From Ananas comosus (Eukaryota; Streptophyta; Magnoliopsida; Poales; Bromeliaceae), in assembly GCF_001540865.1 (NCBI RefSeq), contig NC_033632.1, positions 7,798,737 to 7,862,736 on the forward strand: a DNA stretch of 64,000 nucleotides, given 5' to 3'. The notes beneath the pieces were generated by a model, which saw nothing but the letters and a program-made list of their open reading frames with translations, was not told the DNA's origin and did no database searches. This document shows, piece by piece, positions 45,816 to 59,300 of this stretch; the first letter of the stretch is position 1; each line of letters begins with the position of its first letter. The translations under genes were made by a program, and so were the position numbers.

Positions 45816-47022
45816 TGAAAGTTTTGAAGAGCCCAAGGATCTATTTAGATTGTATCTATCACCTAGAGGGGGGTGAATAGGTGAAATAGCCAAAAACCAC
45901 AAATCTCAATGCGATAAAAATAAATGCGAAAAATAAAAATCACACCGAGATTTACGTAGGAAAACTCCAATTTGGAGAAAAACCTACGGGACCAACACGC
46001 GAAAAAATAATCCACTAAGAGAAAAGATTACAAGGTGATTACCGACTCTACGGACTCAACCTCTCTTAACCTCCTATGGATCTCGCGCAATCCTCCGAGT
46101 TGTCCACGCCCTCACGTTCGAATCCACGAACGCCTCGCACACATCCAAATCCACGAACGCCACTCGAATCCACGAGCCCATGATCCGAATCCACGAACCG
46201 CCGTCAATCACGCCGAATCCACGACGCCATCATGAAAAACATCATGTGTATGGTGATCCTTTGCTTAGAGTATCGATGAAAACCAGGGAAGCGAACTCCA
46301 AGCGAAGCGGAGATCAAATCGACATATTGATATGAAAATCCAATCTCTCGATTTGACCTAAAAGAGGCTTTTTGTAGAAAATAGATTTTAGATGAAATCC
46401 GAACCTCTAGGGTTTCTCAAACATGTATTTTCGTGATGCTTAATATGTTAGAGAAGCCCAATAGCTTATTTATAGACTTTAGAATCAAACCGGAGTGGGA
46501 TTAGAAAGTTTCTTTCTATATTCAGCACCTTGTACCGGTACAAGAGTAGCTGTCCAGGGTACAGCATGACGGAAGATTTTTCTGTGAAGCTTCTGTACCC
46601 TGAACAGACTGCAGCTTGTTCCGAAACAGGTCTTGTACCGGTACAGCCATGATGGCTGTACCGGAACAACCATAAAAAAACTCAATGGCAATAGCCGATG
46701 TCTGTACCGATACAGCAACACCCTTGTACCGGTACAACAATGCAATTTTCGCTGAAAATGTATTGTTTCGAGTTTTACAAGCTCTTAGAAACTTTCTAAT
46801 CAATTACAACTTGAAAATTATGATTCTAAGATCTATAATTAAGTATGAATCACCATAAACAAGATTTAAAGCTTACCTAAGCATCGTGATTCAAGTTTTG
46901 CGTGTTTTGCGTCCTTTCCGATTCTTCGAAGTCTTGAATTCTTCGATCTTCAATACTCCGCTCCGGACTTCTTCAAGACTCCGACTCGACCCACGAAACT
47001 TGCCAACACATAGGACCTAACA
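45816..47022 (-). repeat. 5' LTR of copia A
   Basis: In sense TGTTAGGTCCTATGTGTTGG...CTTCAAAACTTTCA. Its array of TGTACCGGTACA-type palindromes is at 46529-46737, with TATAAATA at about 46475 downstream in sense. CACCTAGAGGGGGGTGAATA near 45861 is shared with copia B LTRs. Confidence 0.92.
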
Positions 47023-47273
47023 GTTTCAACGCCGAAACACGAGAAAATTCAGTTTAACTCAAAGCGTTAAACAAGGCATTAATACTCTTTTCGTTAAACG
47101 ACGATAGTTCATTCTCTTCCTTCGTCTACTTATTTCTAGGTTTGGGGATGGTAGAATTATCGACTACTTCATTAGGATGTTTCCATCCAAATTCAATTGC
47201 TTGCCAAACCCGCTCGTCAATGGCAATAAGAAACACATTCATACAAACTTTCCAATAAGCGTAATTAATGCCA
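47023..47273 (-). pseudogene. Copia B gag, N-terminal fragment
   Basis: Reads INYAYWKV, LIAIDERVWQAIEFGWKHPN and SSFNEKSINALFNAL in sense, with two in-frame stops. The start codon, leader and primer site are missing: the sequence passes directly into the middle of the LTR at about 47284. Confidence 0.82.
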
Positions 47274-47283
47274 CACGCACACA

Positions 47284-48219
47284 CTCGATCGATCGAAGTC
47301 CTTCAACCGATCACGCCGCAAACCTCGCAGCAACAACGCCTCGTCTCCACGATGCGTCCACCGAATCCATGGCTTCACGCGAAATCCACACGCACACACT
47401 CCATCAGAAGCTCATAGAGATTAATGATTTGTGGTGATTCAAAAACTTAGAAAGATCATATGAAACGAGGAGAAACCTTCTAATTCATCATAGAGTCGAT
47501 TCCCAAAGAATCATAAGATTTAGAACCAAAGAATCGAATCGGCGATCAAGAATGAAAAACTTGTTTTTCAAAACATAGATCGAAACTCACAAAAACAAGT
47601 TTTAGGGTTTCTAAAACGTTTTCTTTCTAAGCTCCTTTCATATGATACTCCTCATAACATATTTATAGGTTTAGAAGACTTCTAGATAGATTCGGATTTC
47701 AAAAATATGGTTTTAAAGACAAACGACGGTCTCAGGGTCCGGTCCTCCCGAAGGGTCCGGTCCTCCAAGATCCGGTCCTCGAAGCCAGGGACCGGTCCCC
47801 TCTGCGTATCAAAAAAAAACAAGCTACAGGTTCCGGTCCCTCGCTCTAGGGTCCGGTGCCTCACAGCGTAACATAAATTTCAACGTACGGTGTCCGGTCC
47901 CTCTGTCCACGGACCGGTCCCTCACAGTTATCCAGCAAGAGGACCTACGGGGTCCCTCTGTCCAGGGACTAGTCCCTGAACCTTGAAAGGCTCAGTTTTG
48001 TCTAGATATTACATTTTAAAACCATCCTAAGTCTTCTAAACACATTTATGAACATAGAATCTCACCACAAATTATTAACATTCATACCTGAGATTCTGAG
48101 CATCACGAACGAGTCTTTTGATATTGAATTACTCAAATCGTCTCTTCAACTTTTGTCTTCAACTCTTCAAGACTCCATTCGACTTCACGAAATCTGCAAA
48201 CTCAGAAAAATCCTTAACA
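47284..48219 (-). repeat. 5' LTR of copia B, truncated at its sense 3' end
   Basis: Matches 24030-24977 closely, including GGTCCGGTCC variants at 47735-47970. It lacks the approximately 280 bp next to the primer site. It ends in CCTTAACA at 48219 followed by GGTCG. Confidence 0.88.
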
Positions 48220-49257
48220 GGTCGGGCCGCAATCTGCTGTGCAAGGGCGGCACGGTGGCGCCGTAGCTGCACGGGAGGGGCCTCCGGCTTGGTTCCCGCA
48301 ACGACGATGCCAATGGCGGCGGCGGCTTCAACCAGAACAGAGGGCAGGGGGGTGGGGGAGTTTCACCTTAGTGTATAAGTATGTAGAGAGACAGAAAGAG
48401 AGATAGAGAGGAGGAGAGCTTCTCCTTGGTCGGTGCCTCACCGGAGTGCCGCATCGGCGGCCCCATGTAGAGGAAGTGGCGGTGGCTATTAGGAAGAAGG
48501 GGGAAAGGTGTACGGGCTAGGGTTCCAAACCTTTGTACGAGCTAGGGTTCCAAACCTTTGTACACATATACATATACACATATATATATACACATATACT
48601 CTTGTAACAATTACAACTTACTCCTCAACTGTTAATTATTGCTCGCAACTCCACAGCTAAGTATATTATGCATCATAGCTCTTCTCGCTATAAAATCTCG
48701 CCATTAAAAGCACTAAATTTCGCACTTTTGCGAAAACATCCCCGTTTGATTTCCTTTCTCTTGCTTCAATCACGTCCTAATTTTCACAGAAATCTCGAAA
48801 TTTCGTAAAACTTGAATCCACACGATCCCCGCTGAGTCTAGTTTCACATGAGTCCATCCGCTTATGAAAATTCTAGAATATCTTACATGAAATGATAACT
48901 CCTTCGCACATTGTCCTTTTTTGACGAATTGCAAAAATTGCAGTTTAATCCCTCATGCTCACCCATAGGTGCATTTTGCTCATAAGTTCCTCCACCTCAA
49001 AAATCGTAAGAATCGACACATGAAATGTTCTGCTTTTTGAATAAATACTCCGATTTAGTAAAATTGCACTTATGCAAAATTATCTCCAAAATATCGCCAT
49101 ATCACGCCAAATTGCATCGAGGCCCATTATGGGACTTACCGCACTGGATAAAACCATGAAGGTGGCACTCTTTGTTTCATCGAAAACCACATCTAATTGC
49201 GTAATAATACATCATCACTAAGAATATTCATAGAGAAAATACTTCGGTTACTACAAA
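48220..49257 (-). repeat. Old LTR-like sequence E, right part
   Basis: GC-rich start (48220-48500) continuous with the G-rich sequence before 23755, then AT-richer DNA with CATATATATATACACAT near 48570. Non-coding. Confidence 0.45.
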
Positions 49258-49364
49258 GAGAGAGAGAGAGAGTTGAGCTGGAATATTATCGGTAGCAAAC
49301 GGACTCACGTTGCCACCTATTTATTTTCGATGATGGAATCTTCAAATCGACGATCGACACCGTT
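49258..49364. mobile_element. Partial foldback element end
   Basis: (GA)n followed by a sequence aligning loosely to 16800-16910: TTTCGATGATGGAATCTTC against TTTCGATAATGGAGCTTC, and CGACGATCG in both. It is cut off by the LTR starting at 49365. Confidence 0.4.
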
Positions 49365-52300
49365 TGTCACACCCCGGGGCCGATTTTAAAAGCCTTTTTA
49401 TAATGGATACAAATTTTGAAATCAGAGTTGCGGAAAATGTGCCAATTTTTCTTTTATTTCAGCCTGGCCCACGTGACATACAGATCCGCCACAAATACAA
49501 AGTTCCTCTGGTCACATAGACAAAGTCTCCTTTGTATTTGCACGACGTACTAACAACAACATCAGGATCAAAACAACAACCTATATTTACCAATCCACAA
49601 TCAACTCATACCATGCCATTTCATATAGCTACTGATCCTTAGAAATGATGCATGCCTCTAAGCACTCCTTAGGCGTTGAATGATGCGATGCACAGTACAA
49701 CAGTCATCCTATTTAAAAATGCTTCCCACTCGGAAGCTGTATTTTTAAACTCTATTTAACCATCCATAAAACCATTCGAAAATTTTTTTAAAACTGTTTC
49801 CTGCTCGAAAACTCCATTTTGAAAACTGACTACCTCGAGGGGTAGAAAACCATAATGCATAAATCCAATACCAAGATGCATAAATTTTCAATTGCATGCA
49901 TAATAAAGAAACCTCAACTCAACCCAATTTACACATACTCAAACAGCACTATTGATCATCTAACTGGACCATTCATTATTAAAACTACTAAGTGCGGTAA
50001 TGAAACATAGCCAGCGTGACGATTGCTATTGCAGTCTAGCTAGTACGTCCTCCCGTCGTGCCAAAAAGTCAACTCCTTGTCCGAACCACCTGAAAAAATG
50101 GGGGGTGAGAAACCACAATCAAAGTTTTCCAGTGAATACGACAGAGCCAAGAAGGCAAGTCGTAATCACCGAAAAATAAAGGAGATAGAACAATAGATAT
50201 GGTATGTTATAAGAGCAACTACAATAATAATAGAAGCAGAATAGTAAATGAGCAAGAATCAAACAACTACTGTAACAGAAACTCAACTGAATAGATGCCT
50301 CAAGGTATATAATCCAAAACCAAACCCAATCTGGTGCCTGCCATATTAGTCTGCAGACCTCAAGCGTTGCCTGTCACATTGCTTGCACCGACCTGATTCA
50401 TCCGCCCACTAGACGACCCATCCGGATAAGTACACCTCCGGTCCGTGGCCAAACCAACTTGGTGTCAATGAATAAATCCAAGTGCTATGACTAAATCATG
50501 CTGATATGCTCAATGCGAAAATCGGCGGAAAGCCGATGCCTTGGCCGAAGCTAGATACAAGGGGGTACAATGCCGAACCACGATCAACTAAATCGAAACA
50601 TACAACAAAGGTGTCAATGTATTGCCTGGACCCAAAGTCCACAGATATACAATATATGTAAGCCTACTCTACATGTCTAGCCACAACTATCATCATGCAA
50701 TCAACAAGATATAGATGAACGAACAATAAACAAAATAACTGACATGTAGAGACTACAATGCTGATATAGAAGAACAGAGGAAAATGAAATGATCTTATCG
50801 ACTACCAGCTCGAAGCACCCACCTATACCGTACGAAGTACATGGGTTGTCGACCGCTTGCCGCTGCCTTCCGCTATCACCCGGACCTATGCATAGTCGCA
50901 ACGAAGCCGTAATTAGCCTAAACATGTAAAGTACTAACGCCTTAGACTCGACGTGATTTTAATAGTTGACTAAACGGACTTTCCCAGTTTTCGACCGATG
51001 GTCACCGAAGAATCATCCGAATGCCACGCCGATTCGACGGAATGTCGCACCAACACACGGGGTGATCCGAAGTATACACCACAGCTATTCTACACTGCCC
51101 GCTACCCCAAAGCATCATTTTAATGCCCTTGGGACAATCGCTCAATTAGTGCGCTAAAACAAAAACTCGGGATTTCGGAAACTAGCCGTTTGGCTTCCGA
51201 GGTGCCGTATTTGGTCCCGGAACCCTCCATGGCTTTTTTTGCTGCAAACCAGGGTGTCCAACCTTCCCCCAGCGCTTCAGAAATCAGCCACAAGCCTGCT
51301 GTGAACAGCAACAGCAAATACGACGCGAGATCGCACCCGAAATCGCCCGAAATTTGCATTATCGAGCTCTGTTGAGCCTCGAAACATGCTAAAACATTCC
51401 AGATCTAATCCTAGCTTATTTGCTGTCCCCAAACACTCAGTTTTCGGCAGCGGAATAGCAGCACATCATTTGGTGCAAGAGTGATTGATTCTAAGCGGTC
51501 TATGTCACGACTGGGGTCCCAATCGTTGCCGTTTAGGCTCCAGAAACCTCCAATTCGCAAAGCATCAATTTGTGAACCCCAAGGACTCACCAACCTCTGC
51601 CCAAGAGGTCTAACACTCACTACAAACAGCAGCAATGCAAGTCCTACAACCGAAGCCTAAAACAAGGCTCCACGACACCTACAACGTCAATAAATGCGCC
51701 GATTGCCCCCGATAATCGAACCATGGGGTTTTCGGGTATCGGATCTTGAATGACAGCATTACTATTTCGATACCCATGCTGCCAGGAGCAGCCACAATGC
51801 GAAAGCATCGCTGCGATGCAACGATGTGCATTTGCGCGCAACAAACGGCATTAAACGGACGATAGCTACGACAAGTGCGTGAATAGAGCCTTACCGATGC
51901 TCCAGGGACCACGGGAACTCAGCGAAAGTGAGATCCACGTCCTCTTGTAAGTGCTGGACTCCTCTCTTAACAGTCCCAAATGAGGATCGCGCTCGCTGCG
52001 CGGCGAAACTACAAACATTGCCTTATCGTAGCATGCGGACGATAGATCGTCGCGATCTGCGAACCGGCCGAGAAATGCTATGAATCCAGGTGAGCCTCGT
52101 GATGTAAAGGACGAGTGAGGGAGAGTGCTTACCTCAGTTACACCCCATGTGGTTCAAATCTGGTAGGAACGCAAATCGGTCTAAGACAATGCTTCGAACG
52201 CGGCTGCTGGATTGCTTCTTCTCAGCAGTAGTTTTTCAGCAGTTCGCAGCAGTAAAGGAAAGCTTGGGAGGGAAGATGCAGGTTGGAAAAGATTCAAGGA

Positions 52301-53210
52301 GGCCTTGACTATCGCGTACGAAGCGCAGCAACCCAACTCGGGCAAGATCATCCCGAATCAAGCGCACGCGGACAGGGACGGCCGAGGAAGGTCGACGGCT
52401 GTGTCGGGGAGGAATCAAGAGGGCCCTCAAATCTCCAAACTGATAGGGGAGAAGAGAAGGGCTCAGATCTGGGATCAAGAGAGAAGGGCTCAGATCTGGG
52501 ATCAAGAGAGAAAGAGAGAGATAAGAGGTGCGGCCTCTCCCAATTGGCGTTCCGGCGATCTAGAAGGCCGACGGTGGTCGGCGAAGATGCGGGTTGCAGT
52601 GGAGAGGGGCTGCGGCTGATGTGGGCGGAAGGTTGTGGCAGGGGGAGGAGAAGGAGGCGGCTAGGTTAGGGTTTAGAGAAAAGAAACCCTAGCCTCCAAG
52701 CCGTGCATGATATATTTCATGCGAAATTGCGCATAACACCCCCCTCCCCCGGCAATAGATTTCTTTGCGAGTCCCTCTCATGAGGTGTATTTTGCATAGA
52801 AGCACCTCCATAATCAGCCCTATTTAGATCCATACATAAAATAATAGGTTTTCCTTTTTGAAACCCAAGTAGCGCATTGCTGAATTATTAAAATCTGCCA
52901 ATTTCTCCGCACTCAGGTTGTCGAATCCAAAATCCGACTTCATCATGTGTCTCGGCACTGCCGGACCATCGAAAACAACCTATTGGATCGATCAAAATGG
53001 TGCCTGATTCGCATCCGAAGCTAATGTTATGCGTGTGCTGCCGAACAAAATGCTGATTATTATTCACTTAAGTTAAAATTGAAAATCGCGTAGCAGCTTC
53101 ATTTTAATTCGTTTTTTGTTGAAATTTGGCATGCAATTTTAGAATTAAATTACACATGATAACATTTAAAATGTATCCAATTTACATCAAAAAAACTTTC
53201 AATTCTCACA
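49365..53210 (-). repeat. Left LTR of long-LTR element C
   Basis: TGTCACACCCCGGGGCC...AATTCTCACA, 3846 bp, followed by a polypurine tract. Homologous in order to 54022-56150 and 63173-64000. Contains stem arms AAATACAAAG/CTTTGTATTT (49493-49539), a decayed GAGAAACC stem near 50108, and a two-unit 25-bp tandem repeat at about 52459-52510. Open frames such as 52212-52669 have no domain. Confidence 0.85.
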
Positions 53211-54021
53211 TTATCCCCCCCCTTAAGGAAAGTTTCGTCCCTAAAACTTGCTCACATACCCACAGAAAATAAATTCGGATATCGCTCCACTAATGCACCA
53301 AGCATGCCCTGGCAAAAATGCTCCTAAACTTGAGTATCAACACTCACCTCGGAGGCTATCACCTCCCATAAGTCTGAACTATAATCAGACAAAGCCAAAC
53401 CCTAACTATCAGAACCTATCGATGGCCTCCGACTCACTTAGGTCCAAGACCTAACCTTCCGCCTAGACCAAAAGGTTTAAGGCTGCCATAACCAGTTGAG
53501 CCCGGCAATTTAGCCTACTCAACACTCAAACGTACAACCAAAGCATGTCCGTCACTAGGTGAACAGGGTTGCCTCTCGCAACATGCGACCGTAACCACCA
53601 GTGATGCCCAACATCTGTCTCTACGAGACTCTGTCGCTGCCATCCCTAAGGGACCCTAACGATCGATGTTCTTAGCAATACTAGTGCCAGTCTCATCGAG
53701 ACTCCAACGTACCTCTTACCAAGTGACCGAACAGCAATCCAAACCATGGTATTCACGAAAAAACCAAATCGTATACCCTGTACAATATCACAAATCATGA
53801 CATCTGAGCCAACCACCAGGCTCATAAGGTGGTCAAGATGACCATCGCCTCTCTACAAGACAGTCTAAGAGATAGTCTTACAATAGAAAGTACAGACCCA
53901 ATCCAGGTATTCCCCAAAAGAGGTAAGGTATCTTCTCCCGACTTTAAACACTACGTTGTCTGCAGCCAACGTACTTATCGAAAGAAAAGTAAAATCAGGA
54001 TCACAACAACATACTTATCGA
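53211..54021 (-). other. Reduced internal region of element C
   Basis: Opens with TTATCCCCCCCC (polypurine tract in sense), then AAAGTTTCGTCCCTAAAACTT, matching the Ty3 element at 3548-3568. Near 53935-53972 CTCCCGACTTTAAACACTACG and GTCTGCAGCCAACGTA match the leader of that element (8310-8335). All coding sequence is absent. The primer site and the sense 3' end of the right LTR are deleted; the junction contains filler-like duplicates. Confidence 0.7.
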
Positions 54022-56275
54022 AGAGTCTCCTTTATATTTGCACGGCGTACCATCAACAACATCAGGATCACAACAACAACCTACATTTACCAATCCACAA
54101 TCAACGCATGCCATGCATTTCCATACAGCTAGCGATCCTTAGAAATGATGCATGCCTCTAAACACTTCTTAGGCGCTAGATGATGCGATGCACAGAACAA
54201 TAGTCATCCTATTTAAAAGTGCTCCCACCCGAAAGCTTTATTTTTAAACTCTATTTAATCATCCATAAAACCATTCAAAAACTTTTTTAAAACTATTTCT
54301 TACTCGGAAACTCCATTTTGAAAAGCGACTACCACGAAAGGTAGAAAACCACGATGCATAAATCCAATACCAAGATCCATAAATTTCTAATTGCATGCAT
54401 AATAAAGATAACTCAACTCAAACCAGTTCACACATACTCAAACAGTACTATTGATCATCTAACTGAACCATTCAATATTAAAACTACTAAGTGCAGGAAT
54501 AAAACATAACCAAGGTGACGATCGCTACTGCAGTCTAGCTAGTACGTCCTCCCATCGTGCCCAAAAGTCAACTCCTTGCCCGAACCACCATCAAGGTTTT
54601 CCAGTGGATACAACAGAGCCACGAAGGCAAGTCGTAATCACCGAAAAAGAAAGAAGATAGAACAATAGATATAGTATGATATAAGAGCAACTACAGTAGT
54701 AATAGAAGCAGAATAGTAAATAAGCAAGAATTGAACTACAACTATAACAAAAACTCAACTGAACAGATGCCTCAAGGTATATAATCCAAAACCAAACCCA
54801 ATCTGGTGCCTACCATATTGGTCTGCAGACCTCAAGCATTGCCTATCACATTTATTGCACCGACCTGATTCATCCGTCCACTGGACAACCCATCCGGATA
54901 AGTACATCTCCAATTGGTGGCCAAACCAATCTGGTGTCAATGAATTCACTCAAGTGCTGTGACTAGATCATGCTGATATGCTCAATGCAAAAACTGGCAG
55001 GAAGCCGATGCCTTGGCCGAAGCCAGATATAAGGGCGTACAATGCCGAACCACGATCAACTAGATCGAAACACACGATAAAGGTGTCGATGTGTTGCCTA
55101 AACCCAAGGTCCACAAATATATAATATATCCAAGCCTGCTCTAAATGTCCATCCACAACTATCATCATGCAGTCAACAAGATATAAGTGAAAGAACGATA
55201 AACAAAACAACTGACATGTAGAGACTACAATGCTGATATAGAAGAACAGAGGAAAGTGAAACGATCTCACCGACTACCAGCTCGTAGCACCCACCTATAC
55301 TGTACGAAGTACACCAGTTGTCGACTGCTTGCCGCTGCCTTCCGCTATCACCGGGACCTAAGCATAGTCGCAACGAAGCCGTAATTAGCCTAAACATGTA
55401 AAGTACTTAACGCCTTAGACTCGACGTGATTTTAACCGTTGGCCAAACGAACTTTCCCAGTTTTCGACTGACGGTCACCGAAGAATCATCCGAATGCCAC
55501 GCCGATTTGACGGAATGTCGCACCAACACACGGGGTGATCCGAAGTATACACCACAGCTATCCTACACTGCCCGCTATCCCACAGCATCATTTTAATGCC
55601 CTTGGGACAACCGCACAATTAGTGCACCAAAATAAAAACTCGGGATTTCGAAAACTAGTCGTTTGGCTTACGAGGTGCCGTATTTGGTCCCGGAACCCTT
55701 CATGGCTTTCTTGCTGCAATCTAGGGTGTCTAACCTTTCCCCGGCGCTTCACAAATCAACCACAAGCCTACTGCGAACGGCAGCAGCAAATACGACGCGA
55801 GATCGCACCCGAAATCGCCTGAAATTTGCGTTATCGAGCTCCGTTGAGCCTCAAAACATGCTGAAACATTCTAGATCTAATCATAGCTTATTTGTTGTCC
55901 CTAAACACTCAGCGTTGGGCATCGGAATAGCAGCACATCATTTGGTGCAAGAGCGATTGATTCTAAGCGATCTATGTCTCAACTGGGGTCTCGATCGTTG
56001 TCGTTTAGGCTCCGGAAATCCCCGATTCGTAAAGCGTCAATTTGTGAAGCCGAAGGACTCACCAACCTCTGCCCAAGAGGTTTAACGCTCACTGCGAACA
56101 GTAGCAATGCAAGTCCTGCAACCGAAGCCCAAAACAAGGCTCTATGACACTGTCACGCCTCAGGGTTCTTTTGTAAAGCCATTTTGAATGAAAGGGCAGG
56201 TTGAAATAAGGTCAGCGAAAAATGCCCATAATTTTTTTTTTTTCAACTTGTTCCCAGGACGTAACAGACCCGCCA

Positions 56276-56325
56276 CAGATACAAAAATCTCTATGTCCAC
56301 ACTGGCGAAGTCTTTCTCATATCTG
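56276..56325 (-). promoter_or_regulatory. U5-type stem-loop
   Basis: Arms CAGATA (56276-56281) and TATCTG (56320-56325): the same position as CAAATA/TATTTG in sister LTRs, a compensated change. Confidence 0.55.
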
Positions 56326-59300
56326 CGCGGCGTACCAATATAATAATTACAACAACACACTCATCCATTCACTCAAACAGCATACACAATGCGGATGTCA
56401 GAATACCATTCAGCTAATCATCCTTACGATGATGCATGCTCTAAACACTCCTTAGCCGAAGGATGATGCAAATGGACATACAACAATCAATCCTATTCTG
56501 TGAAAGTGTTTCCAACCCGAAAACTATGTTTAAAAAAATACTAAACATCAATAAATCCAAAAGTCATTTGAAAACTGTTTCCCGCATGAAAACTCACTTT
56601 TAGAAAACCGTCTACCACGAAGAGTAGAAAACCAAGTACGATAAAACCACCAACCGTATGCCTCAAATAAACCACAACGATCACCATGAATTATTGAAAT
56701 TCACCAAGCATTCACAAAACTCAGAAATCACCAAGTCCGACAATCAAACAAGCAATTAACTGAACAACTGAACCACATAACTCTAGTTTATTAACCAATA
56801 AGAAAAGAGGGGTCAAGACATGGCAACCGTAACCGAAGGATGACTGGTCGGAACCCCTGTAGCTCACTAGCTATCGCGCCTCCCACCATCCCAACTCCCA
56901 CCACCGAAATCACCTGAAAATGGATAAGGGTGAGAATATGTAAACATGTCTCCCCTCCCAGTGGGTACTGCAAGCGGACGAAGGCGGGGCGTACTCACCG
57001 GTAAGGAGGAACAACAGATAGTTATGTATATAACAAGTATAGTGGCGAATAATGGAGAACAGATATAAGCAGGTATGAACCACTACTGCTACTGCAAATC
57101 ATGAACATATGCATCAACTGTAGATAAACTGAAAACCCAATCACCATGCCCTATAGATCCGCAGATCGCAGGCTATGTCACATTATGCTCAGCAGATATA
57201 AATCAAAGTACAGTAGTGAGTAATGCAAAATAGGTATAAATAGGTATGAACAACTACTGCTACTACAAATAATAAGCGCATGCATCAACTGTAGATAAAC
57301 TGAAGACCCACTCACCGTGCCCTATAGATCCACAGATCGCAGGCTATGTCACAGTGTGCTCACCCACCGGCACACAACCTCTGCAAGTACCTGGCAAGAG
57401 CTCACGGGTCTAGTAGACAACCACTTTTCCGGAAAAGAACACCCCCACGATGGCCAAACTACTGGTGTACGTGAAGTGCTAAATGAGCTGTGACGATCGA
57501 TGCAAAATGCTCAATCCATAGGACGACAACAAGCCGAGAATAGCAACGACTAACACAAGTCCAAGAGATCGCTCGGATCACCGAGCCGATCAACACTGAC
57601 CAATCAGGTCTCAAACTGTAAGGAACATAAGTAACGACCACTCAGGTCTACTAGGATGGAACAACTCAACATTCTCCTAAAGATATGCAAGTACTGACCA
57701 CTCAAAGTCAACTAAAATATATGCACGAGAATCGACCAATAGATCACAAGAATGTCACGTCATGCATCAGTATAATCTCAAACTAGCCGTCAGCCACAAG
57801 CCGACAATCCTATCCCTCGGGGTACACTGACCTCAAAAGTCATCAAACGACAAGAGTCATGGAACCGACCGACTAGGTAACAAGAGTGTCACAATGGACG
57901 AGATGCAAACAATGTCCGCTCTACTTCTAGATCATGATAGCGAGTATAGAAAAAGAATAAGTAGAGCAATACATAAAGGTTCACATGGTGTCAGGCTCAA
58001 CAATGATAAACAACTGTAATAAGAGAGATAAGATAGAGAAAATATCATCGAGCATGCACCACTAGACCAACTCCGAGTCGAAGTACCCACCTGTACATAT
58101 GTAGCACAGGTCTCTCAACTACAGAAGAAATATCAACCGAACCTACGAAGGGTCCACTGGTTAGAATCTAACCCACGAATATGAACCACTAACCCACAAT
58201 CCCCACGTATAAACCCATGGGAATCGGTTTCTCAAAATCGATTGCCGGAACTCGCCAGAAGTCTCGAAAATCACACCAGGACTCCGCCAGGATCCACGAA
58301 CTATCCCGGGACTCACCGGCTCGTGTCACGAGTCATCCGCTATCACATAACACCATAATTTGTGTGTCCCGGCAGCAAACGCGTATCCACACATCGAAAC
58401 GATTAACATCGGATAACCGTTCCGATCCGGATTTTCGAAAATGTTAATTTCGACACCGGAACCCACCGTCGCTCACTTGTCATCTTCGAACCCTCGAAAC
58501 GATGTAAGTAACCAGCCAATAAGGCTCAGCGACAACAAAAATCATAGTGAGTCATTGTCGGACAAAATTCAAACTGAAAACGCGTTCCGTCGGCAGATTT
58601 CACCGAAAAACGCACCGAAATCGATATTCAATTTTTGCGAAGGGCGTCTAACCTTGGACAATCAGTCCAAAGGTCACCCGCATCCCACACGTACTGCCCA
58701 CAGCAGCCATGAAGTGCAAAATTGCATAAAAGTCCCTACTAATACGTAAAATCATGATATTTTATGTGATTTACTGGGTTTTTCGGCTCGATACCCCAAA
58801 CCGAGGGCTTTCGAGGTCAGCCGAGACAGGTACTGACAAGTCTCGACATGCCGGAGGCCGTGCTCATGATCCGGAGAATAAACGTCCACTGTAGGAGGCA
58901 CAAGAGCAAGTCAAAGTTCAGCGAACCTTGCGCACTGAAAGTAAAACGCTTCTAATTCGCTTATCCGGCACTCGTTGACCCAAAAAAAGGTGAGCACAAT
59001 GATCAGAACTGACTAACGATCACCGTGCTGACCTTCGGAGGCATCAGAACAGCCCTGGGTCGCCGGAACAGCAGAGACAACCAAGAACAGTGCGGAAACA
59101 GCATACTAAAAACTTACCGGGAGGGTGGAGGCTCGACTACGGCCGGGCGGCGGGCACGTCGGCGGTAGGAAGGTGTGGCCAGTGGAATGAGGCCCGGGCG
59201 CGCGTTGGCCGATGGAGGGAGGCAGCGGCGACAGCAGCGGAGCTGCCCATGCCCGCACGGGTTGACGGAGAGCTCGTGTCACGCCCCGGGACCCAGCAGA

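Larger units (their letters stand above)
38119..47022 (-). mobile_element. SIRE-type derivative 'copia A' without pol
   Basis: Inserted in gag of copia B between AKEIWDT (left) and the upstream gag piece at 47023. In element order: LTR (47022-45816), primer site, gag (45777-45300 and 42080-40544, split by a solo LTR), spacer, truncated extra ORF (39006-38119). There is no protease, integrase or reverse transcriptase: gag breaks off inside RKGDIFPC, just before the protease. The 3' LTR and left target duplication are missing, so the 3' end was lost by deletion. Confidence 0.85.
23756..48219 (-). mobile_element. SIRE-type Ty1 element 'copia B', heavily nested
   Basis: Minus-strand element with a perfect target duplication GGTCG (23751-23755 and 48220-48224). 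In element order: truncated 5' LTR (48219-47284), gag start (47273-47023), inserted copia A, rest of gag (38118-36477), pol (36470-33501), inserted solo LTR, end of RNase H (28531-28418), spacer, extra ORF (26908-25587), polypurine tract and 3' LTR (24977-23756). Without the inserts it is about 10.6 kb. Gag with a long coiled coil, zinc knuckles and an extra 3' ORF point to the SIRE/Maximus lineage. Confidence 0.92.
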
